The notes: a model not told the origin generated them from the letters alone. DNA of 64,000 bases from Channallabes apus (GCA_030522415.1 CM060131.1:1002501-1066500); one strand, 5' to 3'; shown: positions 1-10,379, counted from the first letter of the stretch. Program-made: numbers and translations.

Positions 1-134
1 TAGACACAGCTGGCCGCATGCAGGATAATGCTCCACTAATGACTGCTCTGGCTAAGCTTATTGCAGTCAATACTCCAGATTTGGTGCTGTTTGTAGGAGA
101 GGCTTTAGTGGGCAATGAGGCTGTGGATCAGCTG
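1..134 (+). CDS. srpra: srpra exon (third from last), signal recognition particle receptor subunit alpha
   Basis: This is the antepenultimate coding exon of SRP receptor alpha, the GTPase that docks SRP-ribosome complexes at the ER membrane. The frame starts at base 3 and reads DTAGR, the G3 motif of SRP-family GTPases, then a run matching my memory of vertebrate SRPRA ([25 protein letters not shown]). It ends after a Leu codon at 134 with donor GTAAGT at 135, phase 0. The exon continues upstream of the window, so the N-terminal X domain, the N domain and the G1/G2 motifs are not visible. The next exon starts at 1777. The identification is firm because three consecutive exons fit the same protein in frame. 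Confidence 0.95.
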
Positions 135-730
135 GTAAGTTCAGTATTACCTCAATACTTAACACCACTTACAGGGTATTTGGAAAAACAGAAGAAGCAG
201 TCTTTGTGAGAATGAAAATTTGTTCCTCAAAAATTTTGACCCCAACTGGATCTGTGTTTTTAGATTTTTTTTTTTTTCAGATGTTAATATGGTATACTTA
301 AATATAATTACAAACATTTCATTAGTGTCAAATGCTTTTATTCACCATTACATCAAGTTTATACAAAAATTCAATATTTTAGCATTTGTGTCATTCTCGA
401 AACTTTTGGTCACTGATGTAGTTGCATCAAATTTGGTGTGGTTTGTAAGCAGTGTTTGACCCTGTGTGTTTTTATCCCTTAATTTTGCAAAAATAACCTC
501 TCCCCATGGATAGCTCTTTTGGAACACCCCCACCCCACAACCTGATCATTATGTGCTAGCACCTCGTATAAACAAAGTCCTTAGCACATTTATAACACAA
601 GCGAAATTCATGTAATGCCGAAATGTAAAAATAAAAAGTTTTCCCAATTCACCCAAAAATGAAGTATTGAAATATCTTCAACTTGCTGGGTGTTTTAAAA
701 AAATTGTTTCCAGAGTCCCAAAATACGATG

Positions 731-799
731 CGGCAGTGGTTCAGTGTGTTAAGGTTCTGAGTTACTGATCGGAAGGTCAGTGGTTCAAGCCCAGCTCTG
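731..799 (+). repeat. tRNA-derived SINE head fragment
   Basis: A tRNA-like promoter region: a box A-like stretch (GTGGTTCAGTGTGTTAAGG) and a box B-like GGTTCAAGCCC. It is about 80% the same as the head of the SINE at 959-1165, which lies downstream in the same srpra intron. The body and 3' tail are missing. Confidence 0.6.
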
Positions 800-958
800 A
801 AATTAACATTTCAACAATATCATAAGCTAGGTGTGTCACAGTGTCCTCCTTTTCATAAAAAGTAACAACTGACATTGCAGGTTATCAAACAGAAACTTTT
901 CCCATAGACTTTGTCTGATCTTTAAAGATGGATGGTAAATTAATAGAATTAAGAGAAC

Positions 959-1165
959 CAGGCTGTTAAGGCTCTGAGTTACTGATCGAAAGGTCGGTGG
1001 TTCGAGCCCCAGCTCTGCCAGGTTGCTGCTGTTAGGCAGTTGAGCAAGGCCCTTAACCCTTTCTGCTCGCTCTGACCCCAGCCTACTAACAAAAAGCTGG
1101 GATATGTGAAGAATGAAGGTTTTTACTGTGTAATAATGTATATGTAATGAATAAAGTCTGAACTT
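959..1165 (+). repeat. tRNA-derived SINE
   Basis: The head carries GTTAAGG near 965 and a good box B, GGTTCGAGCCC. The body contains the fish-SINE phrase GAGCAAGGCCCTTAACCC, and the 3' part ends AATAAAGTCTGAACTT. It lies in the srpra intron, sense to the gene. I recognise the style of abundant fish tRNA SINEs but cannot name the subfamily. Confidence 0.65.
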
Positions 1166-1229
1166 AATGTTGGGCAGAACTTCATTGTATTTAGCTAATA
1201 AACCAAAACGTACTTCAAAAAAGAAAAGG

Positions 1230-1343
1230 TGCAATCAGGTGGTTGGTCTTAAAGAAGTTCTTTATCTTACAAAAAAGATAAAGAAGTTCTGTTATCATTT
1301 TTGTAAGATAAAGAACTTCTTTAAGACCAACCACCTGATTGCA
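1230..1343. repeat. Perfect 46-bp hairpin in the srpra intron
   Basis: Arms 1230-1275 and 1298-1343 are perfectly complementary over all 46 positions, with a 22-base loop. The loop holds part of a third copy of the arm motif (AGATAAAGAAGTTCT), which suggests template switching rather than a protein site. No coding sense was found. Confidence 0.85.
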
Positions 1344-1653
1344 AAAAGTCAGTGTTGCATCAAATTTTGTTGTACAGTACCAGTGTTTGAAACAGTGTGT
1401 ACCAATACTAATTTTTTTAATTAGTTTTTATCATAATTTTAACAGAAGATTAGTATTTACATTAGTATTTCCCATATTTTGCTGATTCTTTCAAACAGAA
1501 CATTTCATAGTTGAGGATTAGGCAAATAAAGCTCGTCAGTGCTGAGATTTAAAATTAACATTTAAATTAGTAGTACTATGTATCCTAGTTTTTTTTTTTA
1601 GTACTCCTAAAGTTTATTAATTAATTTATTTTTACACGTTTTTATACATATAT

Positions 1654-1654
<1 letters not shown>

Positions 1655-1694
<40 letters not shown>
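1655..1694. repeat. (CA)n microsatellite
   Basis: Twenty CA dinucleotides in a row, about 80 bases before the srpra exon at 1777. Confidence 0.95.
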
Positions 1695-1699
<5 letters not shown>

Positions 1700-1776
1700 C
1701 AAATGTTCTGTTGTTCCTAAATATGAAATTTTTATACCTTGAATCATTTTGCAATTCAAAATGTGTGTGTACACAG

Positions 1777-1875
1777 GTTAAGTTTAACCAGGCTCTGGCT
1801 GATCATTCCATGTCTGATAATCCAAGACTCATAGATGGCATAGTTCTCACCAAGTTTGACACTATTGATGATAAG
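1777..1875 (+). CDS. srpra: srpra penultimate exon
   Basis: Acceptor ACACAG ends at 1776 and donor GTATGC starts at 1876; both junctions are phase 0. The 33 codons begin VKFNQALADHS and end LTKFDTIDDK. TKFD is the G4 motif that gives guanine specificity. There is no stop or frameshift, and the exon joins cleanly to the flanking ones. Confidence 0.95.
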
Positions 1876-1997
1876 GTATGCTTTTTCTTGCTAGTGTATG
1901 TAGATATTTATTTATTTATTTATTTGCCTAATATTATGCTTTAGTATATCAAAGTTTTGAATGAGAATTGTCTTAAACATAATTTCTTTCTTTGTAG

Positions 1998-2126
1998 GTT
2001 GGTGCTGCAATCTCCATGACCTACATCACAAGTCAGCCCATTGTGTTTGTCGGTACAGGCCAAACCTATAATGATCTGCGCAGCCTCAATGTTGGAGCTG
2101 TTGTGAATGCACTCATGAAGGCTTGA
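1998..2126 (+). CDS. srpra: srpra last coding exon with stop
   Basis: The acceptor is TTTGTAG at 1991-1997. The 42 codons begin VGAAISMTYI, pass GTGQTYNDLRSLN (the closing loop of SRP GTPases) and end ALMKA before TGA at 2124-2126. The end matches the normal C-terminus of vertebrate SRPRA, so the gene is complete at this end. Confidence 0.95.
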   Translation, partial: VGAAISMTYITSQPIVFVGTGQTYNDLRSLNVGAVVNALMKA

Positions 2127-2520
2127 GTGCTGTGCAGAAGAACGTGCCTAAATGTCTTCAATTCATCTTGTCTGACTAGAAATCATAAACATCCCTGTTT
2201 CATCAAATCTTTTTGTAAATGTAATTTAAGTTTGAAAAAAAAAAAATGAAATGTCTTCAAGATGTTGGGGGTTACAGAATAAAAGTGTGTTCCAGAACCA
2301 GGCCTAGTACCTGCTTATAAAACACTCAACACGGCTAATGTCTGCTTGGCATATCTGTACTAATGTGAGTAATGCATCAAGACACAAAGATTTTCATATT
2401 TTTTCATATTATTTCATCCTGGGAGATCTTGTTGATGTTAATTGATGTTGCTCCCTTTGCAAAACCTCTATTGCTGGTAAACTCTGTGCCCAAAGATAAA
2501 TCTCAAATACAATAAAGGAA
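2127..2520 (+). other. srpra: srpra 3' UTR with two polyadenylation signals
   Basis: Non-coding sequence follows the srpra stop. AATAAA occurs at 2278-2283 and 2511-2516, so a short and a longer 3' UTR are both possible. The boundary is inferred from these signals only. Confidence 0.6.
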
Positions 2521-3229
2521 TTCTAAGAGTTTTTATTGTTCCTAATTTTAGCAAAATGTAATAATTGTTTAGTGCCAGTTATAAAATTTAATCCCCATTG
2601 CATACTGTTCTGTAATTAAGATATGAATGTCAAGTTTGTCTGCAGGCTCAAACTTTTTTTTTTTTTTCATCATAGTGGCAATTATACATACTACTGTATT
2701 GATTTATTTTAAGTTAAAGTCATAAAAAGCTGGAGATTTCACTTTTTTTATGCAGGACAGAAGTAGGAAAAAACTTTAGATTGTATGAGTGTACAGTATG
2801 TAGTGTATATATTAAAACATTTAAGAAAATGCTGCTTAGAAGGTCAAATGGATATTTGTTTTCAGTATCAGATAGAAATTCAGCTCCAACATTATTGGTG
2901 CCTTTTGTAAAAAAAAAAAAAAAATTCAAAATTTCTTATGAAACATGGTTCACATTCATATTTTCAATACTTCAGGTGTTTAGGCTCTCAAGTGGCTACC
3001 TAAGAGTGTTTCACCGTTTCTGAAAATAACCCCCGCCCCCAACATGAACACCATTCATGGTTAGATGGTAGTTAAGGGGCTATATTTTCTCCAAGGATCA
3101 TAACTAAGGATTGAAAAAGATTGCATTTTAAGAGTTATATCAAGTCCCCAAATCTACAGTTACAGGCTCCAAGGTGGTGACCAATGTGCATAAACAGGCG
3201 ACTGTCTTAAAAAAAATAATAATAATAAA

Positions 3230-3283
<54 letters not shown>

Positions 3284-3990
3284 AAATATTAGGCACATTG
3301 ATGTCTATTTTGGTCACCACCTGAAGCCTGCAATTGTAGATTATGGTTGTAGAACTGTTTAATTGTGAAAATAAGAACCACACCCACAATGCAAAAAATA
3401 ACTCAAGGGATTGTAGGAGCACTTGCAAACAGTTGTGTGGTCTAATGTGTCCATGAGTCTTACCCATCAGGATAAGGAGAGGCGGATGAAGTGACGCCTA
3501 GTGCACACTTTACAAGCCTGTGGGTGCAGTATTATGATCTGAGATTGCTTCAGTTGGTCAGGTCTATGTTCAAACATATTATGTGCACAAAGAAAAAGAA
3601 ATGGGCACGTTGACTAACAGATTTTTCCATCAATGTATTTTTCTTTCCTTCCCTGACCCAGGGGCGTATTCCAAGATAGACAATACCAGGACTTGTTTTT
3701 TTTTTTTTTTTTAATTGCAGCTGTACAAAATCAAAAGAAAATTGAAATCATGAAATGTGTGAGAAAATATGTATGAGGCAAAATGTTCAGATTGTCCCAG
3801 GCTCAAATTTATTAGACTCAAATTGTAAAAGAGGAGTTCAGGGAGCATGAGTCATCATTTTCACAAATGGATTGGCCATCACAGAATCCAGACTCTGACT
3901 TTTGAGAACTTGAGACTCTTGGGGATGTGCTGGAGAAAACTTTACACAGTGGTCCAACTCTTCCATCACCAAAAAAGATCTTGGAGAGAA
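2521..3990. other. Intergenic, no gene seen; (TA)n at 3234-3280
   Basis: AT-rich sequence with only short meaningless ORFs. It holds a TA microsatellite (3234-3280), homopolymer runs near 2650, 2910 and 3700, and nothing else I recognise. Confidence 0.6.
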
Positions 3991-4176
3991 ATTTACGTTT
4001 AGGCATTTGGCAGACGCTCTTATCCAGAGCGACTTACATTTTTATCTCATTATACATCAGAGCAGTTGAGGGTTAAGGGCTTTGCTCAAGGGCCCAACAG
4101 TGGCAAACTTTGTGGTTGTGGGGTTTGAACCTGGGATCTTCCGAACCGTAGTCCAATGCCTTAACCACTGAGCACA
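3991..4176 (-). repeat. V-SINE-like tRNA-derived SINE
   Basis: Read on the minus strand it has a tRNA-like head (GGTTAAGGCATTGGACTACG, then box B GGTTCAAACCCC), the phrase GAGCAAAGCCCTTAACCC, and the conserved tail GTCGCTCTGGATAAGAGCGT followed by GCCTAAACGTAAAT. The same family occurs in the other orientation at 29461-29648. From memory this tail is shared by V-SINE / Mermaid / DANA-like fish elements; the exact family was not checked. Confidence 0.75.
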
Positions 4177-5071
4177 AGCTGGGGAACAATAGTCTGTTTG
4201 AGGGGGGAAAGTGGGCGAAAAGAAGGGGAAAAAAGGAAAAATGAGGTGAAATGAGAGTTATTACCATCTTTGATGTTTCCCCTCTAGTTTATAGACTGCT
4301 AATGTGATTGTAATTTTAAGATTTGCACCAAAAATGACCATTTTTATGCATTCTGCAGGGGGAGGTTGTGGATCCAAAGGTCCCAGGTTCGATTCCCGCG
4401 TATGATGTTTTTTTTTAAAAACATAATCTGACAAGTGTCACAAAAATTTAAAATACTGCCTAATTAATCGTAACATGAGGTTAGGTTCTTGTAAAAGTAT
4501 TCGAGATTGTTGTTAAACGCTTTATGTTGTGTCACACAAAAAGTAAATTTGTATTCAAATTAATAGAATAAACATGAAAAGCAATGCAACAGTGTATTTG
4601 CCTTCTCTACATGAGTGTCCTGCTGGAATGAAGGCAAATTCATTACAAATGAAATATTAATCTGGTGATGTACTTTAAAGAGAATCATATTCTGTTGTTT
4701 TTTCATTTTTAGTCTATAAAAAAAGCCAATATAAATCATAAAGCTTGTTTAAAAATATAATGCAAATTTATTAGCAAATTATGGTATCATCATACAGTTA
4801 TATATTGCACTCACTCATTATCTATCCACCTTCTTCCAGTTCTTTAAAACTAAAAATATCTCAAATTAAATGCTAGGAGGAAATACATACAAAGAAAAAC
4901 TTAAAAATTACTGTCTTTCTGGTAAAATCGGTGATAAAACAACAATAAAAAAGAACGGAAGACATGTATCTATGTATATAGAGATCAAATCTGCAACTAA
5001 ACACTATTTACACACCACCAATTAAATCACAAGTTTTCACAAATTATTAGTCTATTTTTTTAATCAGCCCT
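4177..5071. other. Intergenic, no gene seen; isolated tRNA box B-like site near 4385
   Basis: There is a perfect GGTTCGATTCC near 4385 without a foldable tRNA around it, probably a decayed SINE head. The rest is AT-rich and unassigned. Confidence 0.45.
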
Positions 5072-5446
5072 TTAATCATTGTCCATTTTGTCAATGCATA
5101 ATGAATTTGTGTGTTGAGGGCTCTTATAGATGTCATAGAGTCTGATAAAGATGGCCTCTGTTAGGCGACAACAGTCTGTCCACTGGCCAGGTGATCCGGT
5201 GGATCCTAAGACACGACAAGCCATGGTCCCCACACCTGGTGTAAATTCACCCTTTGTTTTGGGATGCCTGAGCCGTCCAGTGCTCAGCCGCACATGATGC
5301 CGAGCAGAGGATGCCTCACGCTGCTTGTCATATGGCAGAAAGTTTTGACAGAGAGCTACGATGGTGCAGACCTGCTGGTTGCTGAGTGTTAACCCAGTTT
5401 CAGTTCTTGTCCAGATGGTCCACTCTGTCCATCCGTGGGACAGTGC
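5072..5446 (-). CDS. Unrecognised minus-strand ORF, possible terminal exon or repeat-derived
   Basis: The minus frame is open from the base after an in-frame stop (5447-5449) down to TAA at 5072-5074, with no good ATG at its start. The translation looks protein-like rather than random: WTEWTIWTRTETG, LPYDKQR, STGRLRHPKTKGEFTPGVG, then PGQWTDCCRLTEAIF. From memory this resembles a multicopy, uncharacterised ORF family seen in fish genomes; I cannot name it and assign no function. It may be a 3'-terminal exon of a gene reading from the 6.9 kb region or a fragment of a mobile element. Confidence 0.35.
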   Translation of the reverse strand, partial: ALSHGWTEWTIWTRTETGLTLSNQQVCTIVALCQNFLPYDKQREASSARHHVRLSTGRLRHPKTKGEFTPGVGTMACRVLGSTGSPGQWTDCCRLTEAIFIRLYDIYKSPQHTNSLCIDKMDND

Positions 5447-6895
5447 TTATCCACAGCCTGGTAAATATAGCACATACAATAAAAATCAATAACTATACAA
5501 CCACAAGCAAGAAAACAATACGCATGACAATCTACAAACTCTCACCTAAAGACCCAGCAGCTGTTGCTCAGGTGCTGGTGGGTATCACCCTGGTGGTCTT
5601 GGGGGATCAGCAGTCATGGCAGTTGACACAGTGGCTTACAGTTTGGTGGAGAAACGTTAAGGAGGTAGTGGCAGTTTCTGACACAGAAGATGGAGAAAGT
5701 GACAGAGGAGAAACTGTTCGAATATACGACTACGAGAAGGTGACAATGTCCTTCTTGCCATGTCATTTGTTTCAGCTCTGGACAGTGCAGAAGAGCTGGG
5801 GAGGAACTGAGAAAGTAAGAAAGCAGTAAGAAAGGACAGAAAATTAATAACAATAGACATATTTTAAAATCAAATTTAAGCTGTGAAATTATACTAACAT
5901 TACCTTGCTTGCATGCATCAGAGTCTTAAGTTTGGCTTTAAAGCAGAGCCATGAGCCCCTCCGAACCGTGGCTTTGTGATCTGCAACCAAAAACAGGATG
6001 CTTAAGTGATGTCTTTATTTTAAATAATTAAATCACACACACCTCTATTACATAATCAATCATAATCAATATTTACATTTCTTAATCTGTAAAATTGTTT
6101 AATGGCAAACGATAAGAATGCATTTCCTTTAAACATGGATTACCTTTAGATGGATGGATTTTATATCAGTGTATAATACAGGAGGATGGCAGATATCTGT
6201 AATACACAGTTAGATTCAGTTCAGTCATATTACCTGTATTAGAGTCTAAACTTACTCAAGGTGGATTTGTGCCACAACAGATGCACTAAATGACTCAAGT
6301 TATAACAAAAACCTCATTCATATTGTGATTTAAATCTGTATGAGGATATAATCTACTGGTCTACTAACATTACGGTGTTACTGTAGTCCGGCTACAGTTA
6401 CAGTTGATTATTCATTGTTTTGTCGAGTGCACAGTGATTCATTTTAAATCATCAGATTATAATCTCATATTAGTTTAATATGCACCACATGTCCGTTATA
6501 ACGCTGTTATGCCGTGTGTGTGTGTGTGTGTGTTACATGTTTGAATGCCGATATTTTAGCAGCCTGCACTTAGTTTGTACATGTACAAGGGAAACGTGTG
6601 TTCACGTGTATTTTACACGCAATGGTTTTGTTAATCTTCTGATCATAAGCGGGGCTGAACTCCCCCAGGACTAACATCACCGCGACCACTGTGTGTTAAT
6701 AAATACAGAAAAGGTGTCATTACTGGAAAACACTCAAATACACCGCTAATGTATAACTGTTAAACTTAGTGGAGGCGTGTCTCTTTAGGAAACGTTAATG
6801 TTAATACAGCATCGGCGAATTTACAATAACGTTATATAACACAAACCGCTTAAATAAAGTCTATTTATCTCTGAAATCAATACTTGATACTTACC
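5447..6895 (-). other. Candidate spliced minus-strand transcript (exon-like blocks)
   Basis: Minus-strand splice signals line up. A strong donor CACG|GTAAGTATC puts an exon end at 6895. An exon-like block at 5904-5980 has acceptor GGTTGCAG and donor AAG|GTAATG. A further block at 5546-5806 has acceptor TTTCTCAG and donor TTAG|GTGAG. A pyrimidine-poor acceptor lies at 5458. The 77-base block is open in one frame only, but no frame stays open through the 261-base block, so a non-coding RNA or a decayed gene is more likely than an intact coding gene. The plus strand has an equally unrecognised ORF over 5386-5829. Confidence 0.25.
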
Positions 6896-6965
6896 GTGTT
6901 ATGTTGAAAGAATATTCATATTCCGAACAGTTTAAAGGTTTGACTAAGTTGCATCCGCACTGGAG

Positions 6966-7156
6966 GCGGGACCAAGGCCGATATTTTGGAAACGGAGGAA
7001 GCTGATTGGCTTTGAATTTTGGAAACGGAGGAAGCTGATTGGCTTTGAATTTTGGAAACGGAGGAAGCTGATTGGCTTTGAATGTTTGAGGAAGCTGAAG
7101 GCGGGACCAAGGCCGATATTTTGGAAACGGAGGAAGCTGATTGGCTTTGAATTTTG
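6966..7156. promoter_or_regulatory. 33-bp tandem repeat with regularly spaced CCAAT boxes
   Basis: A 33-bp unit containing GGAGGAAGCTGATTGGC starts at 6988, 7021 and 7054, with another copy near 7123. A larger block (GCGGGACCAAGGCCGATATT) occurs at 6966 and 7101. Each unit carries ATTGG, the reverse of CCAAT (the NF-Y site). It sits 5' of the strong minus-strand donor at 6895, so it could be a promoter for a minus-strand transcript. Equally it may be a minisatellite with no function. Confidence 0.4.
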
Positions 7157-7160
7157 GATT

Positions 7161-7433
7161 TTAGTTAGGTAGTTAGTTTAGTTTCTGTATTTTGATTTAT
7201 ATTCGTTTCCTTTGGTAGTTTAGTTAGCTTGAGGGTGGAGATAGAGGGGGGTTTTTTGTTTATTGTTTAGGCCTGGCTCAATCCTGAAGCCCAGAGCTTC
7301 CTGTATGTGTGAGTGCGTGTGCATAACAATAAAAACTCACGCACTGAATTCTTGGTTGCAAGATTTATTTATTTATCATAAATTTATTATTTTCTTTGTT
7401 GCGTCCCTTGACCCTAGACCGGGGGTCGTAACA
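7161..7433 (+). mobile_element. LTR fragment (3' part)
   Basis: It contains TTGTTTATTGTTTAGGCCTG and ATCCTGAAGCCC, a polyadenylation signal AATAAA at 7328-7333, and an end GGGGGTCGTAACA. A related block is at 18850-19400 (TTGGCCTGGGTCCATCCTGA). From memory this wording belongs to fish LTR retrotransposon ends. No internal domain remains here. Confidence 0.4.
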
Positions 7434-7436
7434 ATA

Positions 7437-7542
7437 GGTACTTTCCTATTATTTCCCACTAATTTCCTCCCGTTCATTGCACCCCACCTGTCATGTCTGT
7501 ATTCCCCACTAGTGGGGCCCCACACTTTGAGAACCACTGGAT
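7437..7542 (-). mobile_element. hAT terminal fragment
   Basis: The reverse strand starts CAGTGGTTCTCAAAGTGTGG, a typical hAT-type terminus, then GGCCCCACTAGTGG. The partner end is not seen. Confidence 0.4.
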
Positions 7543-8090
7543 TAGAGGGTTGACACAACCTTGTGCAATGTCCTCAGTTAACTTTCTTAGTTAACTCATT
7601 CCACTGTTAACTAAGAAAGCATGTGAACTGCATTGGAGAATACTGCGTGGTATAGTCTCAATGCTGTTGTCTTTAAATCCAGAGGTTACCCATGAACATC
7701 CTGAGATGTTCACATGAGAGATGGTACTGTATTTAATTTGTACTGTATATGAGCTGGTTTAGGCTGTGGCCACCATTTTGAATTTTAGAGAGCATTTTAA
7801 ACCTTTTAATGCTATTTTTTATCACCCCAATCTTTTTGAAATACACAAGAAAAGACAGGTTTAAATGTCAGCTGATTTTAAAAATGTATTCTGGGTTAGG
7901 CTAAAATGGCCATATACTGTACATGAGAAGAAATGACAAAATGGCACAATGTAATTATCCTTTCAGAAACTAATTGTGTGGTGGGAAGCTGTGATCGATC
8001 TTAGATGACAAATAGTTTTTTTGCACTAATGATTGGAAGACTTTACATACCTTTTTATTTATTTGTATCTAATGAAGTATTTTTATTTAT
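7543..8090. other. Intergenic, no gene seen
   Basis: Contains a short palindrome (AACTTTCTTAGTTAAC, with CTAAGAAAG 45 bases on). Nothing else could be assigned. Confidence 0.5.
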
Positions 8091-8176
8091 TAAATTATTT
8101 ATTTTACCAAGTGGTTAGTCAAAAATGCTGCTGTGGTGAACACTATTAGTTAAAATAAAAGGCGAGTTAAAAGTTT
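8091..8176 (+). repeat. Duplicated segment, copy 1
   Basis: Shares AATTATTTATTTT, AGTCAAAAATG and GCTGTGGTGAACAC in the same order with 12998-13100, about 4.9 kb downstream in the same orientation. This is either an old local duplication or two copies of an unknown repeat. Confidence 0.6.
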
Positions 8177-8447
8177 CTCTCTCTCTCTCACTCACTTGAG
8201 CACACCCTCTCTATCTCTTACTCACTCTCACTTTCTAGTACCTGGGACCTCATGTACAAAGACTTGCATTGAATTCATACTAAAACATTGTTGTAAATGT
8301 GCGTACGCACTAAAAAAAATCTGATGTATGAAACACTGCGTACGCGGAATCCCACGCAGATTCTCTTTGTACATCCGAATTAACGTGAAGTTGAGCGCAC
8401 GTGCACGAATGCAAAACCCCTCCCTGCCTCCTCCCCCATATAAATAT

Positions 8448-8711
8448 GCTAATGACTCCACTTTGGCAAAACCAAACGAAAAAGCAAAAGCCAGCAAGAA
8501 GAGAAACTGCACAGAATGTGAATTGGAGGTGCTCCTATCGGAGGTAGACCGGAGAAAAACTGTGTTATTTGCAAGTTTGTCCTTAATAACAAAAAAAAAA
8601 AACTTAGCTGGAATAATATCTTTAAATACATCACTCACCAAGAAGCCACCCATCGCGCACCCTGCCACCTTGGAGCCTCATCCCAGCCATGCTGTTTGTG
8701 AGGATGAATGA
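8448..8711 (+). pseudogene. Myb/SANT-like protein of the Harbinger element (fragment)
   Basis: The motif KKRNCTECELEVLLSEVDRR is the first part of the Myb/SANT-like DNA-binding domain that accompanies Harbinger nucleases (from family knowledge, this protein helps the nuclease enter the nucleus and bind the ends). After about 35 residues the similarity stops and the frame runs on without meaning, so the domain is truncated. Confidence 0.6.
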
Positions 8712-8765
8712 ATGATGGGTTGACCCAGGCCACCTCGCCACAATATTTGTTAGGCGCATTTGAGC

Positions 8766-8930
8766 AGGGCCGGTTCTAGACCAGACCATATGGGGGGGCA
8801 GTGAGAAATTTGAAGGGGGCATCCTGGTCTAGCATTGTTTTTTCCCCAGTTCATGCAATGTGGCGCGCAGTCAGATCATGCAAGGGGGCGGGGGGGGGGG
8901 GGGGGTGCGTACAGTCAGATCATGCAACCT
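8766..8930. repeat. Repeat fragment with poly-G tract inside the Harbinger element
   Basis: Starts CAGGGCCGGTTCTAGACC, a hAT-like terminus, and contains runs of G (about 21 Gs near 8890-8905). The poly-G tract is prone to length error in assemblies. Confidence 0.4.
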
Positions 8931-9480
8931 GTTTGAGCATCAAATATTATTTGCACATTTATTGAATGGAAATGTTTCTGATTCACGTATGCAAATTCGG
9001 CTTCAGATGGCGCCTTTATAGCAATGTGCGTGCAGTCGATGGCTCCGATTACATTAGGAAAACCGGCGATCGCTACAAATTGCGCTTTAATGTTTGGCTG
9101 GTCAACTGCATGGTATGGAAACCTTATATACCTGCTAGACATGCGAATGATCCCGTCCCATACAGCTGGCACTGCACGGCTCAAAGACGACTGGCTTAAC
9201 CCCGAGCGGTCTGCCAGTTCCCTTTGGAAAGAACCAGTTGCCAGGAAACCAAGCGTTGTCAGCACCTGTAAGGGAACGGGTAATGCGTGGCTCCTCGCTG
9301 TCTCTCTTTCCAAATTTGGACCCAACTCAGCACAGAGCTCCAGGAGGATAGCTCTTGGAAATCTGAAACAGCTAATAAGCCAGTCATCATCATGGGCCAG
9401 AAATCACTGTGTTCCCTAAAAACGCGTTCCCTTCGGCCATTGACAATGTCCTCTAATAAGGCCAACACTGCCATGGACAT
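8915..9480 (-). pseudogene. HARBI1-like nuclease of the Harbinger element (broken)
   Basis: The upstream part (9259-9480) starts MSMAVLALLEDIVNGRRERV. Near 9401 one base is missing and the protein resumes in another frame as GPNLERETARSHALPV, then LADRSGLSQSSLSRAVP (helix-turn-helix) and PNVIGAIDCTHIAI, which carries the first catalytic Asp of the DDE nuclease. The frame ends after about 136 residues against the poly-G tract at 8890, so the second Asp and the Glu are gone. The copy cannot be active. Confidence 0.75.
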
Positions 9481-9833
9481 AGACTAAGGGTTGTATACAT
9501 TTGAAAATGCTTTTATATGTTCTAAATCAAATAATTGGTAGAAAAAGATTTTGTCAATTAACCCATTTTATCAAATGAAAATTAATAGCAATGTTTTTCA
9601 CATGTGTTGGTGCGATACTCTGTAGTGTGCAATTTAACATAATTGCCTCTAGGAGTCGCCAATGGAAATAAAACAAACACACACAAGAAATACACGTACG
9701 CCAGACAGGAAGTTGGTGTGGAAGAACGCACATTCTCACGTTAATTTCACTGTTAGTAAATCCGACCGTGAGCGTGAAAACTGGCGTAAGCAAAGTTTTT
9801 GTGCGTACGCAGCGTTGATACATGAGGCCCCTG

Positions 9834-10160
9834 GTCTTTGGACGGTCATCTATGCAAATTCTACCCTAGTTCTCTTCTAGTTCTCCCAGATTTCACAAGG
9901 ACATGCTAGAATAGTTTGTTATATTAAGTAACAGATTCGCATGACACCAGGTGCTTGACTTTCTGACATCCAACATGATTGCATGTGTGATCGTCCCCCT
10001 TCCATTGTCTGTAAACTTATCGAAGCAAACTGTGAGTAAGTGACTCATCTTTAAATTAAAAAATTTACACTCATGAATGTTTTGCAAGTGATCTTGTTAT
10101 TGAATGCAGTCTAGCTGTACCACCACGTGTGCACTAGTCCTCTTGTGCTCTGTCGCCAGT
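9834..10160. other. Intergenic, no gene seen
   Basis: The sequence between the Harbinger element and the Tc1-like element; nothing recognised. Confidence 0.5.
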
Positions 10161-10347
10161 TACAGTGGCTTGCAAAAGTATTTGGCCCCCTTGAACTTTT
10201 CCACATTTCGTCACATTACAGCCACAAACATGAATCAATTTTATTGGAATTCCACGTGAAAGACCAATACAAAGTGGTGTACACGCGAGAAGTGGAACGA
10301 AAATCATACATGATTCCAAACATTTTTTACAAATAAATAACAGGGGG

Positions 10348-10373
10348 CTGAATAATTACGCACACCCCACTTT
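10348..10373 (+). repeat. Internal 26-bp direct repeat of Tc1-like element, left copy
   Basis: Begins CTGAATAATTACGCACACCC; identical to 11562-11587 and in the same orientation, although the outer ends are inverted. Confidence 0.9.
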
Positions 10374-10379
10374 TCTGAG

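Larger units (their letters stand above)
8245..9830. mobile_element. PIF/Harbinger element, internally damaged
   Basis: The ends are imperfect inverted repeats: GGACCTCATG at the left and, on the reverse strand, GGGCCTCATG at the right, followed by CGTACGC-rich subterminal repeats. A CTG trinucleotide flanks both sides (8242-8244, 9831-9833), fitting the 3-bp target duplication of this superfamily. It carries the usual pair of genes on opposite strands: a Myb-like ORF (+) and a HARBI1-like nuclease (-), both broken. Another repeat lies inside at 8766-8930. Confidence 0.75.

Noticed and set aside
3207..3467. Minus-strand ORF with a run of Tyr-Ile
   Set aside because: Translation of the (TA)n microsatellite.
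5386..5829. 147-residue plus-strand ORF
   Set aside because: No recognisable motif, and the start is not supported. It overlaps minus-strand blocks with better splice signals, so neither reading is secure.
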